Shown here piece after piece: positions 50,825 through 59,661 of a stretch of DNA of 64,000 nt. Every line of letters starts with the position of its first letter. Position 1 is the first letter of the stretch. This DNA comes from Caldinitratiruptor microaerophilus. Its GTDB lineage: Bacteria > Bacillota > Sulfobacillia > Symbiobacteriales > ZC4RG38. Where the stretch lies: assembly GCF_025999835.1 (NCBI RefSeq), contig NZ_AP025628.1, forward strand, positions 3,286,001 to 3,350,000. The letters are read 5' to 3'. The position numbers and the translations under genes are program-made. The notes under the pieces were generated by a model that was not told where the DNA came from, did no database searches, and worked only from the letters and a program-made list of their open reading frames with translations.

Positions 50825-53488
50825 ATGCGGCTCAAGAAACTGCTCGTGGCCCTGTCCACTGCGGCGTTGGTCCTCGGTACCGTGGCAACCGCCAGTGCCG
50901 CGACGTTCCCGGATGTGGGCGGGACCAAATACGCCGACGCATCTGCTCGGTTGGCCGCTCTCAACATTCTCGCGGGCTTCCCTGACGGGACTTTCCGCCC
51001 GAACGAGCCTGTCACACGGGCGCAGATGGCAGCGATCGCCGTACGCGCCCTGGGCCTTGAGAGCGCCTCGCAGTACGCCAAGATGGACACCAAGTTCAAC
51101 GATGTGTCGGGCGCTCACTGGGCTGCCGGTTACATCAACGTGGCCGTCGATCAGGGTCTCCTGAAGGGTTACCCGGACGGCTCGTTCAAGCCCGAGAACC
51201 AGGTCACGTACGCTGAGGCGCTGGCAATCCTGGTGCGTGCGCTTGGTTACGAGCCCGCCGTGAAGGGCCTGTGGCCGACGAACTACATCGTCAAGGCCTC
51301 CGAACTGGGGCTCTCCAAGGGCGTGGTCGTCGCCGCCAACGCTCCGGCTACTCGCGGCGACATCGCGATCTTCACCGACAACGCACTGGACGTCGACCTC
51401 CTGCAGCAGGTGGCCTTCGGTGATAGCCCGAGGTGGGAGCCGCAGACGGGCAAGACCCTGCTGACGGAGAACCTCGGGCTGACGGTGAAGAAGTCCAGCA
51501 GCACCACGCCGTACATCGTGACCAGCGTGCCGAAGGTCAACCTCAGCGGCCTGTACCCGAACAAGATCACGATCAACGGTACTGAGACCCGGGCGCTGCT
51601 GGAGACGTACAACCCGGACGATCTGCTTGGCCGCGAGATCGACTACTACTACAACAGTGCGGGCGATATCATTGCTGTCAAGGTCAAGACGGACCCGGCG
51701 AACATCATCACGGACACGATTGACAGCACCAGCACCGATGGCTCGAATGCAGCCAACGATGCGGTGGTACTCTCGGGCAACACCAGCAAGACCTATAACG
51801 TGAGCGACGCCAACTTCAAGCTCTACTATAACGGGGTTGAAAAGACCAGCGCGCCGGACAAGAAGACTGCTCTCGATGACGCGGCGAGTGAGAATACGAA
51901 GGGTCCCGCGAAGGCGACCGTGATCCTCGATGGTAACGGAAAGATTCGGTCGATCGAGATCTGGCAGGGCGATAACTCCTGGATCGTGACCTCTGTTGAC
52001 ACAACCAACAAGAAGATCGAGTACCAGGATCGCAACGCAACCAAGGCCATCCAGAGCGTCAAGGACTGGAACATGCGGATCGTCCGAAACGGAAAGCCCG
52101 CCACGCTCGGCGACATCAAGCCTGGCGACGTACTTGAGGTCTATGGCAGCGGCAATTACCGTTATCTCGTGGCGACCGACAATAAGGTGACCGGTAGGGT
52201 GACCGCCATCACTGCTGCGACAGCTGGGATCTCGGACTACAAGCTCCGCGTCGACGGCAAGGACTATGAGCTGAGCACGAAGGCGTATTACAGCACGGAT
52301 AACGGTTCCACCATCACACAACTCGACCCTAACAACGTGACGGACCTTCTGGACGTCGATGCGACGCTTTACCTCAACCAGTTCGGTCAGGTGCGTTACG
52401 TTGAGACCGGTGGGACCGCTGTGGGTACTACCACAGTCAAGGGCGTCGTGCTTGACCTCTTCTCGGCGACCACCGCTGACGGGACGACTTACTACGTGCG
52501 GATCCTCAAGACGGACGGGACGAAGGTGAGCTACGCGTTCAAGGATGTAGACGCGTACATCGACTTCGTGAACGGTCAGAACGACACTCCTACAACCCTC
52601 GCCTCGCTCGGCACGGACAGCGACGACATCAGCAAGGGCGATCTGGTACAGTTGAAGCTCGACAGCCAAGGCAAGGTCGCCGGGATCGACACCGATAGCA
52701 AGTTGCTGCGGGAGGCCGGTGACGGAACCACCGGATACACGGGCGGCACCGCCATCGACAGCAACGGGATCAATTCGGACAACAAGACAATCAAGGTCGG
52801 CGGCCAGACGTACTATGTCACGGACAGCACGGTGTTCATCCAGAACATCCGCAGCAACAAGTTCGATCCCGCGCTGACGACCTGGGAAGCTCTCAAGGGC
52901 GTAAGCGATCCGACCACGGTAAAGGTCGCCCTCAACGACTCGAACAGGGTGCTGAAGGTCGTCGTCATCACCAACGGTGTAACGCTGGCCACGAGCGCCA
53001 AGAGCGCCATGGTAGTTAGCCGTGGTCTTGATGCTGACGGGACCACGCTGACCCTCCTGATCGACGGAGCCACCACGACCTACAAGGTCGACAGCGCCGT
53101 CAGCGCTGCCGTGTACAGCGGACAGAATAGTGGCACCTCGTCGAACTCGGTCAGTGACGTGAATACCCGTGACTTCGTGCGTGTGTCGTTCGGCTCCACC
53201 GGGAAGATCACCAGCATCACGGAACCGACGGTTTCGAGCTCTGTCTACGTCAAGAGCATCGACACCGCGGGCGGGATCATCACGTTCAACAATCAGGCGG
53301 ATCTGGCCGGTAACACCGACACGGCATATAGGTATGACGACAAGACCGTCTTCTTCGACGAGACCGGGAGCGCACCTGCAGCCATCACGATCGGCAACCT
53401 GGGCGCTGGTGACAAGGTCTGGGCGTTTGACCTGAACGGCGACGGTGTCCTCGAGGCTGTCGTGAAGCACGACAACAGCACGCCGTAA
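50825..53488 (+). CDS. Major S-layer protein with N-terminal SLH domains
   Basis: 887 aa. Signal peptide MRLKKLLVALSTAALVLGTVATASA, then SLH 1 (FPDVGGTKYADASARLAAL, GFPDGTFRPNEPVTRAQMAAI, about 28-80), SLH 2 (FNDVSGAHWAAGYINVAV, GYPDGSFKPENQVTYAEALAI, about 90-145) and a weaker third copy to about 195. The remaining 690 residues are Thr/Ser/Asp/Gly-rich beta-strand repeats with almost no Cys, typical of self-assembling surface lattice proteins. The ATG at 50825 is chosen because it starts the signal peptide; a GTG at 50813 is in frame. Less GC-rich codon choice than its neighbours fits high expression. A terminator follows at 53514. Confidence 0.92.
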   Translation: MRLKKLLVALSTAALVLGTVATASAATFPDVGGTKYADASARLAALNILAGFPDGTFRPNEPVTRAQMAAIAVRALGLESASQYAKMDTKFNDVSGAHWAAGYINVAVDQGLLKGYPDGSFKPENQVTYAEALAILVRALGYEPAVKGLWPTNYIVKASELGLSKGVVVAANAPATRGDIAIFTDNALDVDLLQQVAFGDSPRWEPQTGKTLLTENLGLTVKKSSSTTPYIVTSVPKVNLSGLYPNKITINGTETRALLETYNPDDLLGREIDYYYNSAGDIIAVKVKTDPANIITDTIDSTSTDGSNAANDAVVLSGNTSKTYNVSDANFKLYYNGVEKTSAPDKKTALDDAASENTKGPAKATVILDGNGKIRSIEIWQGDNSWIVTSVDTTNKKIEYQDRNATKAIQSVKDWNMRIVRNGKPATLGDIKPGDVLEVYGSGNYRYLVATDNKVTGRVTAITAATAGISDYKLRVDGKDYELSTKAYYSTDNGSTITQLDPNNVTDLLDVDATLYLNQFGQVRYVETGGTAVGTTTVKGVVLDLFSATTADGTTYYVRILKTDGTKVSYAFKDVDAYIDFVNGQNDTPTTLASLGTDSDDISKGDLVQLKLDSQGKVAGIDTDSKLLREAGDGTTGYTGGTAIDSNGINSDNKTIKVGGQTYYVTDSTVFIQNIRSNKFDPALTTWEALKGVSDPTTVKVALNDSNRVLKVVVITNGVTLATSAKSAMVVSRGLDADGTTLTLLIDGATTTYKVDSAVSAAVYSGQNSGTSSNSVSDVNTRDFVRVSFGSTGKITSITEPTVSSSVYVKSIDTAGGIITFNNQADLAGNTDTAYRYDDKTVFFDETGSAPAAITIGNLGAGDKVWAFDLNGDGVLEAVVKHDNSTP

Positions 53489-53513
53489 CTTGCAGCGCCG
53501 GCTCCAGGCGGCA

Positions 53514-53545
53514 GGAAGGCACCCGCGAGGGTGCCTTCCTTGCTT
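53514..53545 (+). terminator. Intrinsic terminator of the S-layer gene
   Basis: GGAAGGCACCC (53514-53524) pairs perfectly with GGGTGCCTTCC (53529-53539), loop GCGA, followed by TTGCTT. A group IIC intron begins directly after it. Confidence 0.85.
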
Positions 53546-53546
53546 C

Positions 53547-54198
53547 GTGCGCCCGGCGTGGGCGTTGGCTCGGTGCGGCCAAGGCAGCACAAGCCCACTG
53601 CCCAAGGCAACTGCGTTGCCCGTGAGGGAACGTGGGGAGGAAGCCGGCGGCCAACCCACCGCCCACGGACCACGAACCGGGGGCGAGGCTGTCCCACTCG
53701 GGTGAACTGGTCAAGGACAGCGAAAGCCTAAGGCTGCCAAGGGGTGGGCCAGTAGATACTGCGGGCGCGGGGAGAAGGTCGGCGCCCGTACCCTGGAGAT
53801 CTGGCGGACATCACACGGGAACCAGATTGGAAACCGCACCTGGCAAGCAACCCGGATCGAGAGGTCCCGCTGAACCGCCAGAAGTTAGCAACAGCCACAG
53901 TACGCACGCCGGGGAGCCGACGGAAGAGGGGCCACGCGGCGGGTAGTGGCCGACATCGGCACGTCCTAAGTGCGCGATTGACAGCAGCCTTCCCCGAACG
54001 GGGACCCGCTTGCGGAAGAGACCGGTGAAGCCCGAGCGGTCCGCAAGATGGTCGAGCACCTCCGGCACGAGCGGACCTGGGAGCCTGTCGGGATGATGGT
54101 GGTCCACCACGGGCTAAGCTCAGCGAACCGCCCGGTGGGGACCCGCATCCCGGGTGGCGTGGGAGGGGAGGGCCGGAGACAGGTCCTCCTATCCCGAT
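53547..54198 (+). mobile_element. Group II intron, bacterial class C, without reverse transcriptase gene
   Basis: The sequence begins GTGCG, the group II 5' consensus, two bases past the terminator tail. It shows stretches I recognise from class IIC introns: GAACGTGGGGAGGAAGCCGG, GGGTGAACTGGTCAAGGACAG, AGATACTGCGGGCG and GGAAACCGCACCTGGCAAGC in domain I, and near the 3' end a domain V (about 54125-54166, AACCGCCCGGTG with CCGGGTGGCGTG) and domain VI ending CTATCCCGAT. IIC introns typically insert behind terminator hairpins, which is the case here. At about 650 nt it lacks the maturase/RT frame (full elements are about 1.9 kb), so it is an internally deleted copy. The exact 3' end is uncertain by a few bases. 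Confidence 0.75.
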
Positions 54199-54298
54199 CT
54201 TCCTGCCGCAGGTAACAGTCGCATATTGGCCAGTCAGTCAGTGGAAGGGACTGATCTCAGCGGCGGCGAAGAGCCTGTTGATCGTAAGGAGGGAGATC

Positions 54299-54880
54299 AT
54301 GCGAGCGAGGCTACGTGGAGTCCGCGCCCGCTGGCTGTTGTATGCGCTGGCAGTCACGGCTGCAGGATGGGGCGCCAGCGCGTGGGCTGGGACCCGCATC
54401 TCCATCGAAGTGAACGGTAAGCCGGTGGCGACCGACGTTGCTCCAATGAACGTGAACGGACGTGTACTTATTCCCATTCGCTTTGTTGCCGAGGCCCTCG
54501 GGGCGGACGTGACCTGGGACGGGGCCACGCAGACGGTTCGGATCCGGACTGCGGGCCGGGACATCCGGTCGGATGAGGGCAATCGGACGCCGGTGTATCA
54601 GCCGAGTTTCGCCTTCCGGAACGTGGCACTGAAAGAGGATGTGCAGGGCGACCTGCACATCACGGGCGAGGTGTTGAACCAATCCGGATCTACCCGCCGT
54701 TACGTAACCGTGCGGGCGAAGTTTTACGACGCTGAGGGCCACGTCAGCGGGGGCACGGACTACCGCCCCGTCCAGCCCGAGACGGTCGCAAATGGCGAGG
54801 CGGCTCACTTCGACCTCACGGTTCCGAGCTACCTGACGGATGCCGCACGGTTCGATCTCCTGGCGGCGTATCTGGACTGA
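54299..54880 (+). CDS. Secreted protein with copper-amine-oxidase stalk domain
   Basis: 193 aa from the ATG at 54299 behind AAGGAGGGAG. A signal peptide (LLYALAVTAAGWGASAWAG) precedes a copper amine oxidase N-terminal-like domain: ISIEVNGKPVATDVAPMNVNGRVLIPIRFVAEALGADVTWDGATQTVRI (about 32-85). Residues 110-193 resemble an FxLYD-type beta domain (LKEDVQGDLHITGEVLNQSG, VTVRAKFYDAEG). Despite the name, such stalk domains are non-catalytic surface modules common in spore-forming Firmicutes. Probably a cell-wall-associated protein; it lies behind the S-layer gene and intron. Confidence 0.85.
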   Translation: MRARLRGVRARWLLYALAVTAAGWGASAWAGTRISIEVNGKPVATDVAPMNVNGRVLIPIRFVAEALGADVTWDGATQTVRIRTAGRDIRSDEGNRTPVYQPSFAFRNVALKEDVQGDLHITGEVLNQSGSTRRYVTVRAKFYDAEGHVSGGTDYRPVQPETVANGEAAHFDLTVPSYLTDAARFDLLAAYLD

Positions 54881-54907
54881 GCCAGGACGGTATCCTTCCG
54901 GCCGTCG

Positions 54908-55264
54908 TTACCGGTGCTTTTTGTGGCGCGAGCCCTTGCCAACCAGTCGCCGGCGCCGGAGGTTCGCCCCTTTGATGGTCAGTACGATGCCGATAGTCAG
55001 CAGTCCGCCGTACGTCACCGGGGCAAGCGGTGAGGGCCGGTGGAAAGCACTGGCCAGCCACGCCCCGGCACCCGACGAGGCCAGTCCGGCGTGCAGGACC
55101 AGGGTGATGATCCACGATTCCGGCAGCATGAGGAGGATCGTGGTCGTCGTGAGGACGATGGCTCCTGCGAGCGTCTTTCGGTTTCGGTGAGCGACATATT
55201 CAAACCAGGCATAGAGCGACGCTACGATTCCGATGAGGACGTAGACTAGAAAGAGCATGGACAC
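54908..55264 (-). CDS. Small integral membrane protein of unknown function
   Basis: 118 aa from a GTG at 55264, with AGGAGG about eleven bases upstream; an ATG two codons later is an alternative. Four hydrophobic segments are visible (MLFLVYVLIGIVASLYAWF, LAGAIVLTTTTILLML, WIITLVLHAGLAS, GGLLTIGIVLTI) and a basic tail. No family recognised. It is convergent with the stalk-domain gene. Confidence 0.6.
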   Translation of the reverse strand: MSMLFLVYVLIGIVASLYAWFEYVAHRNRKTLAGAIVLTTTTILLMLPESWIITLVLHAGLASSGAGAWLASAFHRPSPLAPVTYGGLLTIGIVLTIKGANLRRRRLVGKGSRHKKHR

Positions 55265-55908
55265 GGCGCACGCGCCTCCTGTCGCTGCCAATCTCCTGGG
55301 TGACCATATAGTGTTGGAAGCCCGTTTGGTCAAGGTTTCAGGCTTACGGTCCCCCGGCCGGGTCCGAGACGCCTCTGAGACTTCATGTAGACCGTATTGC
55401 TCCTGCGAGCACGTAGTGGAAGGCGTAGGAGCGCCTACCCGGGAGGGTAACTACAACGGCGGCCTCCCCCGCCTGATCGAGCCCGGATGAGTCAAACCGG
55501 AAGCTGAGCTGGCCGGTGGCACTGTCCCCCCTCGGACGACACGTCGTAGTTGCACGACATGCGCCCCTCCCGAGGCGTGTGGGCACCGGTTTAGCTTACT
55601 GCGCCGGCTCGGGAACTCCTCCCATGGGGGCCCCGGCACCGGCGAGCCCTTCCGTTTAGAACCGGCTCTGGATGAACCCGGCCAGACTCGCGCCGGCAGG
55701 GGACCGAAGAGACCGTCTCTGAGCGCTCCAAGATCGAGAATCGTCGGACCGGGTAGCTTCACCATGCGGTCCCCGGGCGAAGAACCGCCGGGGGTCGCTG
55801 TCTCATGTCCTGAGGGACATCCGGCTGGCATACTGGAAGTGCCGCATTCACTGGCGCAGGCGGCCCGGAATCCGCCGCGAGAGGGGGCCTGTCCACTCGA
55901 AACCTTCC
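55265..55908. other. 644-bp gap
   Basis: No gene recognised. Several inverted repeats occur but none with a clear function. The right end carries the DHA2 exporter promoter. Confidence 0.4.
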
Positions 55909-55937
55909 TTGACCACCCCCGTGGGCGGTCGTACAAT
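55909..55937 (+). promoter_or_regulatory. Promoter of the DHA2 exporter gene
   Basis: TTGACC at 55909-55914 and TACAAT at 55932-55937 with a 17-bp spacer; the start codon is about 65 bp past the expected start site. Confidence 0.75.
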
Positions 55938-56007
55938 TTTGCCTGACTTTCCGACTCACGAAGAAACGGACACTCCGGGGCGCACGGCCCCGGCGAGGGG
56001 GGAGAGG

Positions 56008-57465
56008 ATGGCGGAGCGGCGCGGCGGGGCGTGGGGGGTCGCCGTCCTGGCGGCGATGATCGGCGCCTTCATGGTGATCCTCGACAGCACGATCGTGAAC
56101 GTGGCCCTGCCGACGATGATGCGCGAGTTAGGCGCCGCCACCGACGAGATCGAGTGGGTGCTGACGATCTACATGCTGGTGCTCGGCGTCGTCGTGCCGA
56201 TGTCGGGCTGGCTGGGCGACTTTCTCGGGTACCGGCGCCTCTACGTGCTCTCACTGTTGGTGTTCGTGGCCGGGTCGGCGCTGTGCGGGCTGGCCTGGAG
56301 CACCGGCGCCATGGTGGCGTTCCGGGCGGTCCAGGCCGCCGGCGGCGGCATGATCATGCCGGTCACCATGGCGATGATCTACCGCCTCGTGCCGCGGGAG
56401 CGGATCGGCTCGGCGATGGGCACCTTCGGGCTGGCGATGCTGGTGGCGCCGGCAATCGGCCCGACGCTGGGCGGATACCTCGTCGAGTACGTGAGCTGGC
56501 GCTGGATCTTCACGATCAACGTCCCGGTGGGCATCGCAGGGGTGGCGCTCTCGCTCCTCTTCATCCCGGAGTTCGAACAGGTAGCCGCCGGGCGGTTCGA
56601 CGGGTGGGGCGCCCTCACGGCGGGCGCGGGGCTGTTCTTCCTGCTCTACGCGCTGGCGGAGGGGCCGGCGGCGGGGTGGACGGCGGGGCCGATCCTGGCC
56701 ATGCTCGCCCTCGCCTTCGTCTCCCTGGCGATCTTCGTGTGGCACGAGCTGCGCACGCCGGAGCCGCTCCTCGACCTGCGGCTCTTCACGTACCCGACCT
56801 TCACCCTCGGGAACCTTCACATCGCCCTGATCACCACGGGACTCTTTGCGGCCCTCTTCTACCTGCCGGTGTTCCTTCAGGACGTCCGGGGGATCGGCGC
56901 CCTCGACACCGGACTGCTGCTCCTGCCGCCTGCCGTCGCCTCGGCGGTGATGATGCCGGTGGCGGGGCGGCTCTACGACTGGGCCGGCCCCCGGGCGCTG
57001 GTGCCGGCCGGGACCCTCCTCCTGGCGGCGAGCACGTACCTCTTCCACCGGCTGGCGCTCGATACGCCGCTGGGGGCGATCGTGTGGTGGAGCGTGCTGC
57101 GGTCGGCCGGCATGGGCCTGACGATGATGCCGGCGCAGACCGCCGCGCTGTCGGTGGTGCCCACGGAGAAGATCGGCCGGGCCTCGGCCATCACGAACAT
57201 CGTCAACCGGGTATCCGCCTCGTTCGGTATCGCGCTGCTGACGAACCTGCTGCAGGGGCGGGTCGCCGTGTGGCGGGGCCGGCTGGCGGCGAGCGGGGCG
57301 GGCGCGCCGGCCCCGGTCGCCCTGGGCCGGGAGGCGTTCACGCGGGCGCTCGACGACGTCTTCCTGGTCATGGCCCTCCTGATGCTCCTCGCCGTCATCC
57401 CGGCCGTGGGCTTGCGCAAGGGGGACGGCGGGCGCCGCGCCCCGGCCCACCTGGCGGCGGACTGA
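56008..57465 (+). CDS. DHA2 family (EmrB/QacA) drug:proton antiporter
   Basis: 485 aa with 14 predicted helices. Motif D1 (LDSTIVNVALPTM) and motif A (GWLGDFLGYRRLY), motif B-like RAVQAAGGGMIMP, and motif C (GPTLGGYLVEYVSWRWIFTINVPVG) are present, which identify the 14-helix DHA2 branch of the MFS. It would export hydrophobic or cationic drugs or metabolites; substrate unknown. The ATG at 56008 follows AGGGGGGAGAGG. No regulator or HlyD-type partner is adjacent. Confidence 0.93.
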   Translation: MAERRGGAWGVAVLAAMIGAFMVILDSTIVNVALPTMMRELGAATDEIEWVLTIYMLVLGVVVPMSGWLGDFLGYRRLYVLSLLVFVAGSALCGLAWSTGAMVAFRAVQAAGGGMIMPVTMAMIYRLVPRERIGSAMGTFGLAMLVAPAIGPTLGGYLVEYVSWRWIFTINVPVGIAGVALSLLFIPEFEQVAAGRFDGWGALTAGAGLFFLLYALAEGPAAGWTAGPILAMLALAFVSLAIFVWHELRTPEPLLDLRLFTYPTFTLGNLHIALITTGLFAALFYLPVFLQDVRGIGALDTGLLLLPPAVASAVMMPVAGRLYDWAGPRALVPAGTLLLAASTYLFHRLALDTPLGAIVWWSVLRSAGMGLTMMPAQTAALSVVPTEKIGRASAITNIVNRVSASFGIALLTNLLQGRVAVWRGRLAASGAGAPAPVALGREAFTRALDDVFLVMALLMLLAVIPAVGLRKGDGGRRAPAHLAAD

Positions 57466-57581
57466 ACGGCGGGACAGGGGCGGTCCTATTTCGCGTTGGA
57501 CGCCGCCGGTTGACGGCGACGCCCACGGCGGGAAAACCTCGCCCGGCAAGCCCCCTGGCCCGGGCGGCGGTGTGGTTGCAC

Positions 57582-57950
57582 TTAGCCGGAGACGGGTCGT
57601 GGAGTGCGGGGATCGGAGCGATGCAGCGCCGGCAGTTCGAACTCCTCCGCCAGCTTCTCGAAGCCTTCGAGGATTTCGGCCTCCGATCCGTCCATGAGCG
57701 CGATGCCGCGTCGCTCCAGTTCGGCCACCATGGCCATGTAAGGGATACCGGCAATTTGCGCGGCCTCGCCAAGACTCACTTGCCTCTTCGTATAGAGGAG
57801 AATCGCCCTGTCCAGAGCCTGCTCCTGCATGCCGGCCAGCACCCACTTTTTCAGTAAAGCTGCCTCGGGCACGGCCTCGAGCCGTGCGATCTGAGCGAGG
57901 CGCTGGGCCTCCGCTGACGACAGACGGATGCTTTTGGTCACGCTCTTCAT
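57582..57950 (-). CDS. UPF0175-type antitoxin
   Basis: 122 aa. The N-terminal segment (SVTKSIRLSSAEAQRLAQIA) could be a short ribbon-helix DNA-binding part, and the C-terminal half is the UPF0175 pattern: LDRAILLYTKRQVSLGEAAQIAGIPYMAMVAELERRGIAL. UPF0175 proteins pair with DUF3368 PIN toxins. The ATG at 57950 overlaps the stop of the upstream PIN gene (ATGA), so the two are coupled. Toxin-first order is less usual than antitoxin-first. Confidence 0.8.
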   Translation of the reverse strand: MKSVTKSIRLSSAEAQRLAQIARLEAVPEAALLKKWVLAGMQEQALDRAILLYTKRQVSLGEAAQIAGIPYMAMVAELERRGIALMDGSEAEILEGFEKLAEEFELPALHRSDPRTPRPVSG

Positions 57951-58447
57951 GGGGCTCCCCCTCTGTCCATGTGGTCGAGCGCGGTCATGGCGAGTTGCCA
58001 GAGGGTCGGGCTCGTCACCTTGCGGATTCGCTGCAGGTACCCGCGGACGGCATCGGAGCTGAGGAGACCCGCTGCCCGGATCATCACGCAGAACTCGGGG
58101 ACGCTGATACAGGTGACGCCGTTGCGCCGGCCAAACCAATATGGCTTGGCGTCGTTGATCAGACACACCCACCCACGCTCCCGGGCCAGCGCAAGAGCGT
58201 ACCGTTCCCCGGTCTGATACATTCCGGGCCAAGGTTGGCCGGGCTCGGACAGCTCCATACGGTCGCGACAGAGACGGAAAGCCTGGGCCTGCGGGAAGAC
58301 GTATCCCGAGGCTGGATTCGTATCGATTTCGGCCGCGACGGCTGCCGAGTAGTGGATGTCGAAGAAGTCGAAGAGGTAGGTGAAGACACCGGCCGTCACG
58401 GCGACGGCCCAGAAGCTGGAGTCAAGCGATGCGTCTCGCTTCTTCAC
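57947..58447 (-). CDS. DUF3368/PIN-like toxin
   Basis: 166 aa from a GTG at 58447. The C-terminal half contains a PIN-type acidic pattern: TGERYALALARERGWVCLINDAKPYWFGRRNGVTCISVPEFCVMIRAAG, with Glu of GERxA and Asp of NDAK as likely metal ligands. The first acidic residue expected near the N-terminus would be Asp in SLDSSFWA. PIN toxins are Mg-dependent endoribonucleases. The gene overlaps the UPF0175 antitoxin gene by four bases. The ribosome-binding site is weak (AGGA). Confidence 0.72.
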   Translation of the reverse strand: MKKRDASLDSSFWAVAVTAGVFTYLFDFFDIHYSAAVAAEIDTNPASGYVFPQAQAFRLCRDRMELSEPGQPWPGMYQTGERYALALARERGWVCLINDAKPYWFGRRNGVTCISVPEFCVMIRAAGLLSSDAVRGYLQRIRKVTSPTLWQLAMTALDHMDRGGAP

Positions 58448-58737
58448 GCGTGAATCCTGCCAAATTCGATTCGCCTGGATGCTACCATCATGATACCACG
58501 GCTCCGCTCGCACAGCACCATCGGGATGGTGGCCGCCGCGCCCGCCCTGCCCCCCGGGAACCCGCGACACGCGACTGAGGCCCCCCGGGGGGCCTCAGCG
58601 GCTGACTCGCTGCGGACCGCACGGGCTTCGCCGGCGAAGGCGGCTCGTGGGGACCACTCGGGCGGGCGGAGCGCTGCCGGCCTCCCGTGGCGGCGGCTTT
58701 TCCGGGCCCGGCGAGAGAGCCGGCGCCCGCCGCCGCC
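58448..58737. other. 290-bp gap with a perfect palindrome
   Basis: CTGAGGCCCCCC (58575-58586) and GGGGGGCCTCAG (58587-58598) are exact complements with no unpaired centre, a likely terminator stem between the small minus-strand gene at 58738 and the toxin gene. No coding region recognised. Confidence 0.5.
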
Positions 58738-59025
58738 CTATGGGTCCGAGTGGTGGCCCCAGGACCCCAGCCGCGCCGCGGCCACGATCTCGTCACGCAG
58801 GATGGCCACGATGGTTCCCGCGGGGATCGGCCCGACCGGCCGGGTGAGCAGGAGAGAGATCGCGTTCTGCGCGACGGCCGTCAGGCGGCCGACGAAGACC
58901 CCGTTCACACCGTCGCCCCGGATGACGACGGCCACCGTCTCGCCGACGTCGGCGGTGATGCCGTCCAGGATCACAGTGCATGCTTGGGCGCCCTCGATGG
59001 GGGGAAGGGGCGGGATGCCGTGCAT
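58738..59025 (-). CDS. Small protein, paralogue A of an uncharacterised spore-type family
   Basis: 95 aa from an ATG at 59025 with GGAGGTGA upstream. The core (PPIEGAQACTVILDGITADVGETVAVVIRGDG, GVFVGRL, GPIPAGTIVAILRDEIVAAARL) is shared with the protein at 63106-63471. The alternation of short beta strands recalls an Sm-like or small barrel fold. It has no signal peptide or membrane segment. A promoter with a mother-cell-sigma-like -10 (CATAGGCTA) lies directly upstream and is the same as at the paralogue, so a spore-coat or sporulation role is proposed. Confidence 0.7.
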   Translation of the reverse strand: MHGIPPLPPIEGAQACTVILDGITADVGETVAVVIRGDGVNGVFVGRLTAVAQNAISLLLTRPVGPIPAGTIVAILRDEIVAAARLGSWGHHSDP

Positions 59026-59041
59026 GGGGTCACCTCCGTCT

Positions 59042-59074
59042 TAGCCTATGTCCCGGGCCACGGGGTTGACATAA
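59042..59074 (-). promoter_or_regulatory. Sporulation-type promoter of paralogue A
   Basis: On the minus strand TTATGTCA, 16 bp, CATAGGCTA. The -10 part fits the CATAnnnTA pattern of SigK-type (mother-cell) promoters. The same -35 block, followed by ACCCC, and the same 16-bp spacing occur at 63619-63651. Confidence 0.55.
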
Positions 59075-59119
59075 GCCGGATCCTGCCGGGGTTCCCGTGC
59101 CCGGCGTAGGGCACGCCAT

Positions 59120-59148
59120 GGCCCCCACCCTGCGGAGCGGTGGGGGCC
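59120..59148. terminator. Bidirectional hairpin between two minus-strand genes
   Basis: GGCCCCCACC (59120-59129) pairs with GGTGGGGGCC (59139-59148), 9-nt loop, 18 bp beyond the stop of the PIN gene on the minus strand. No T tract. Confidence 0.5.
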
Positions 59149-59166
59149 GAATGGGGGGGCACCAAG

Positions 59167-59661
59167 TCAGAGCCTGCGGAGCCAGACGGCTCGTTCAGGG
59201 GTGCTCTCGATGAGACGCCGGAACTCTTCGTAGGTGTAAGGTGGCAGGCGCTGACTGGCCTGGCGCATGCGATTCAGTGCTGTGTCGGCTTCGGCGGGTG
59301 AGAGGTGGCCGCTGCGCTGCGCCTCCGCCAGGCGTCGAGCCGCCCGCTCGTCGCAGGCGAGAATCCAGCGGCGCGTCTGAGCGACCGCGAGCGCTTCGCT
59401 CTCTCCCGGATCGAGGCCGGCAGCCAGGAACTGGGCGGCCAGGGCAAGCTCCGCTGGGGCAGGCTCACACACTTGGAGCCAGCCGTGTTCAACTGCACGT
59501 TTCACCTCATGGGCTAACGGCGGAAAGGACGCAACCTCCGTGTGCCCCGTGCGACTGATCATGAGGCGGCCGGCCAGCAGGGCCTGGAGAAGGGAGAAAA
59601 AGCCACCGTGGAGGAAGTACGAGAGCGGGGTCGTGTCGGCGATGACGATGTTAGATGACAT
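59167..59661 (-). CDS. PIN-domain protein of the xre-immA operon
   Basis: 164 aa. PIN nuclease acidic residues are in place: Asp9 in VIADTTPLSYF, Glu in GESEALAVA and Asp in LACDERAARRLAE. It resembles DUF3368-type PIN proteins. The ATG at 59661 overlaps the end of the immA gene by 11 bases, so it is translated with it. In context with an XRE regulator and an ImmA peptidase it is a likely effector (RNase) released by signal-dependent proteolysis of the repressor. Confidence 0.8.
   Translation of the reverse strand: MSSNIVIADTTPLSYFLHGGFFSLLQALLAGRLMISRTGHTEVASFPPLAHEVKRAVEHGWLQVCEPAPAELALAAQFLAAGLDPGESEALAVAQTRRWILACDERAARRLAEAQRSGHLSPAEADTALNRMRQASQRLPPYTYEEFRRLIESTPERAVWLRRL

Noticed and set aside
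50702-53659. 985-codon open frame antisense to the S-layer gene
   Set aside because: Long only because of codon bias in the S-layer gene; no start signals or domains.
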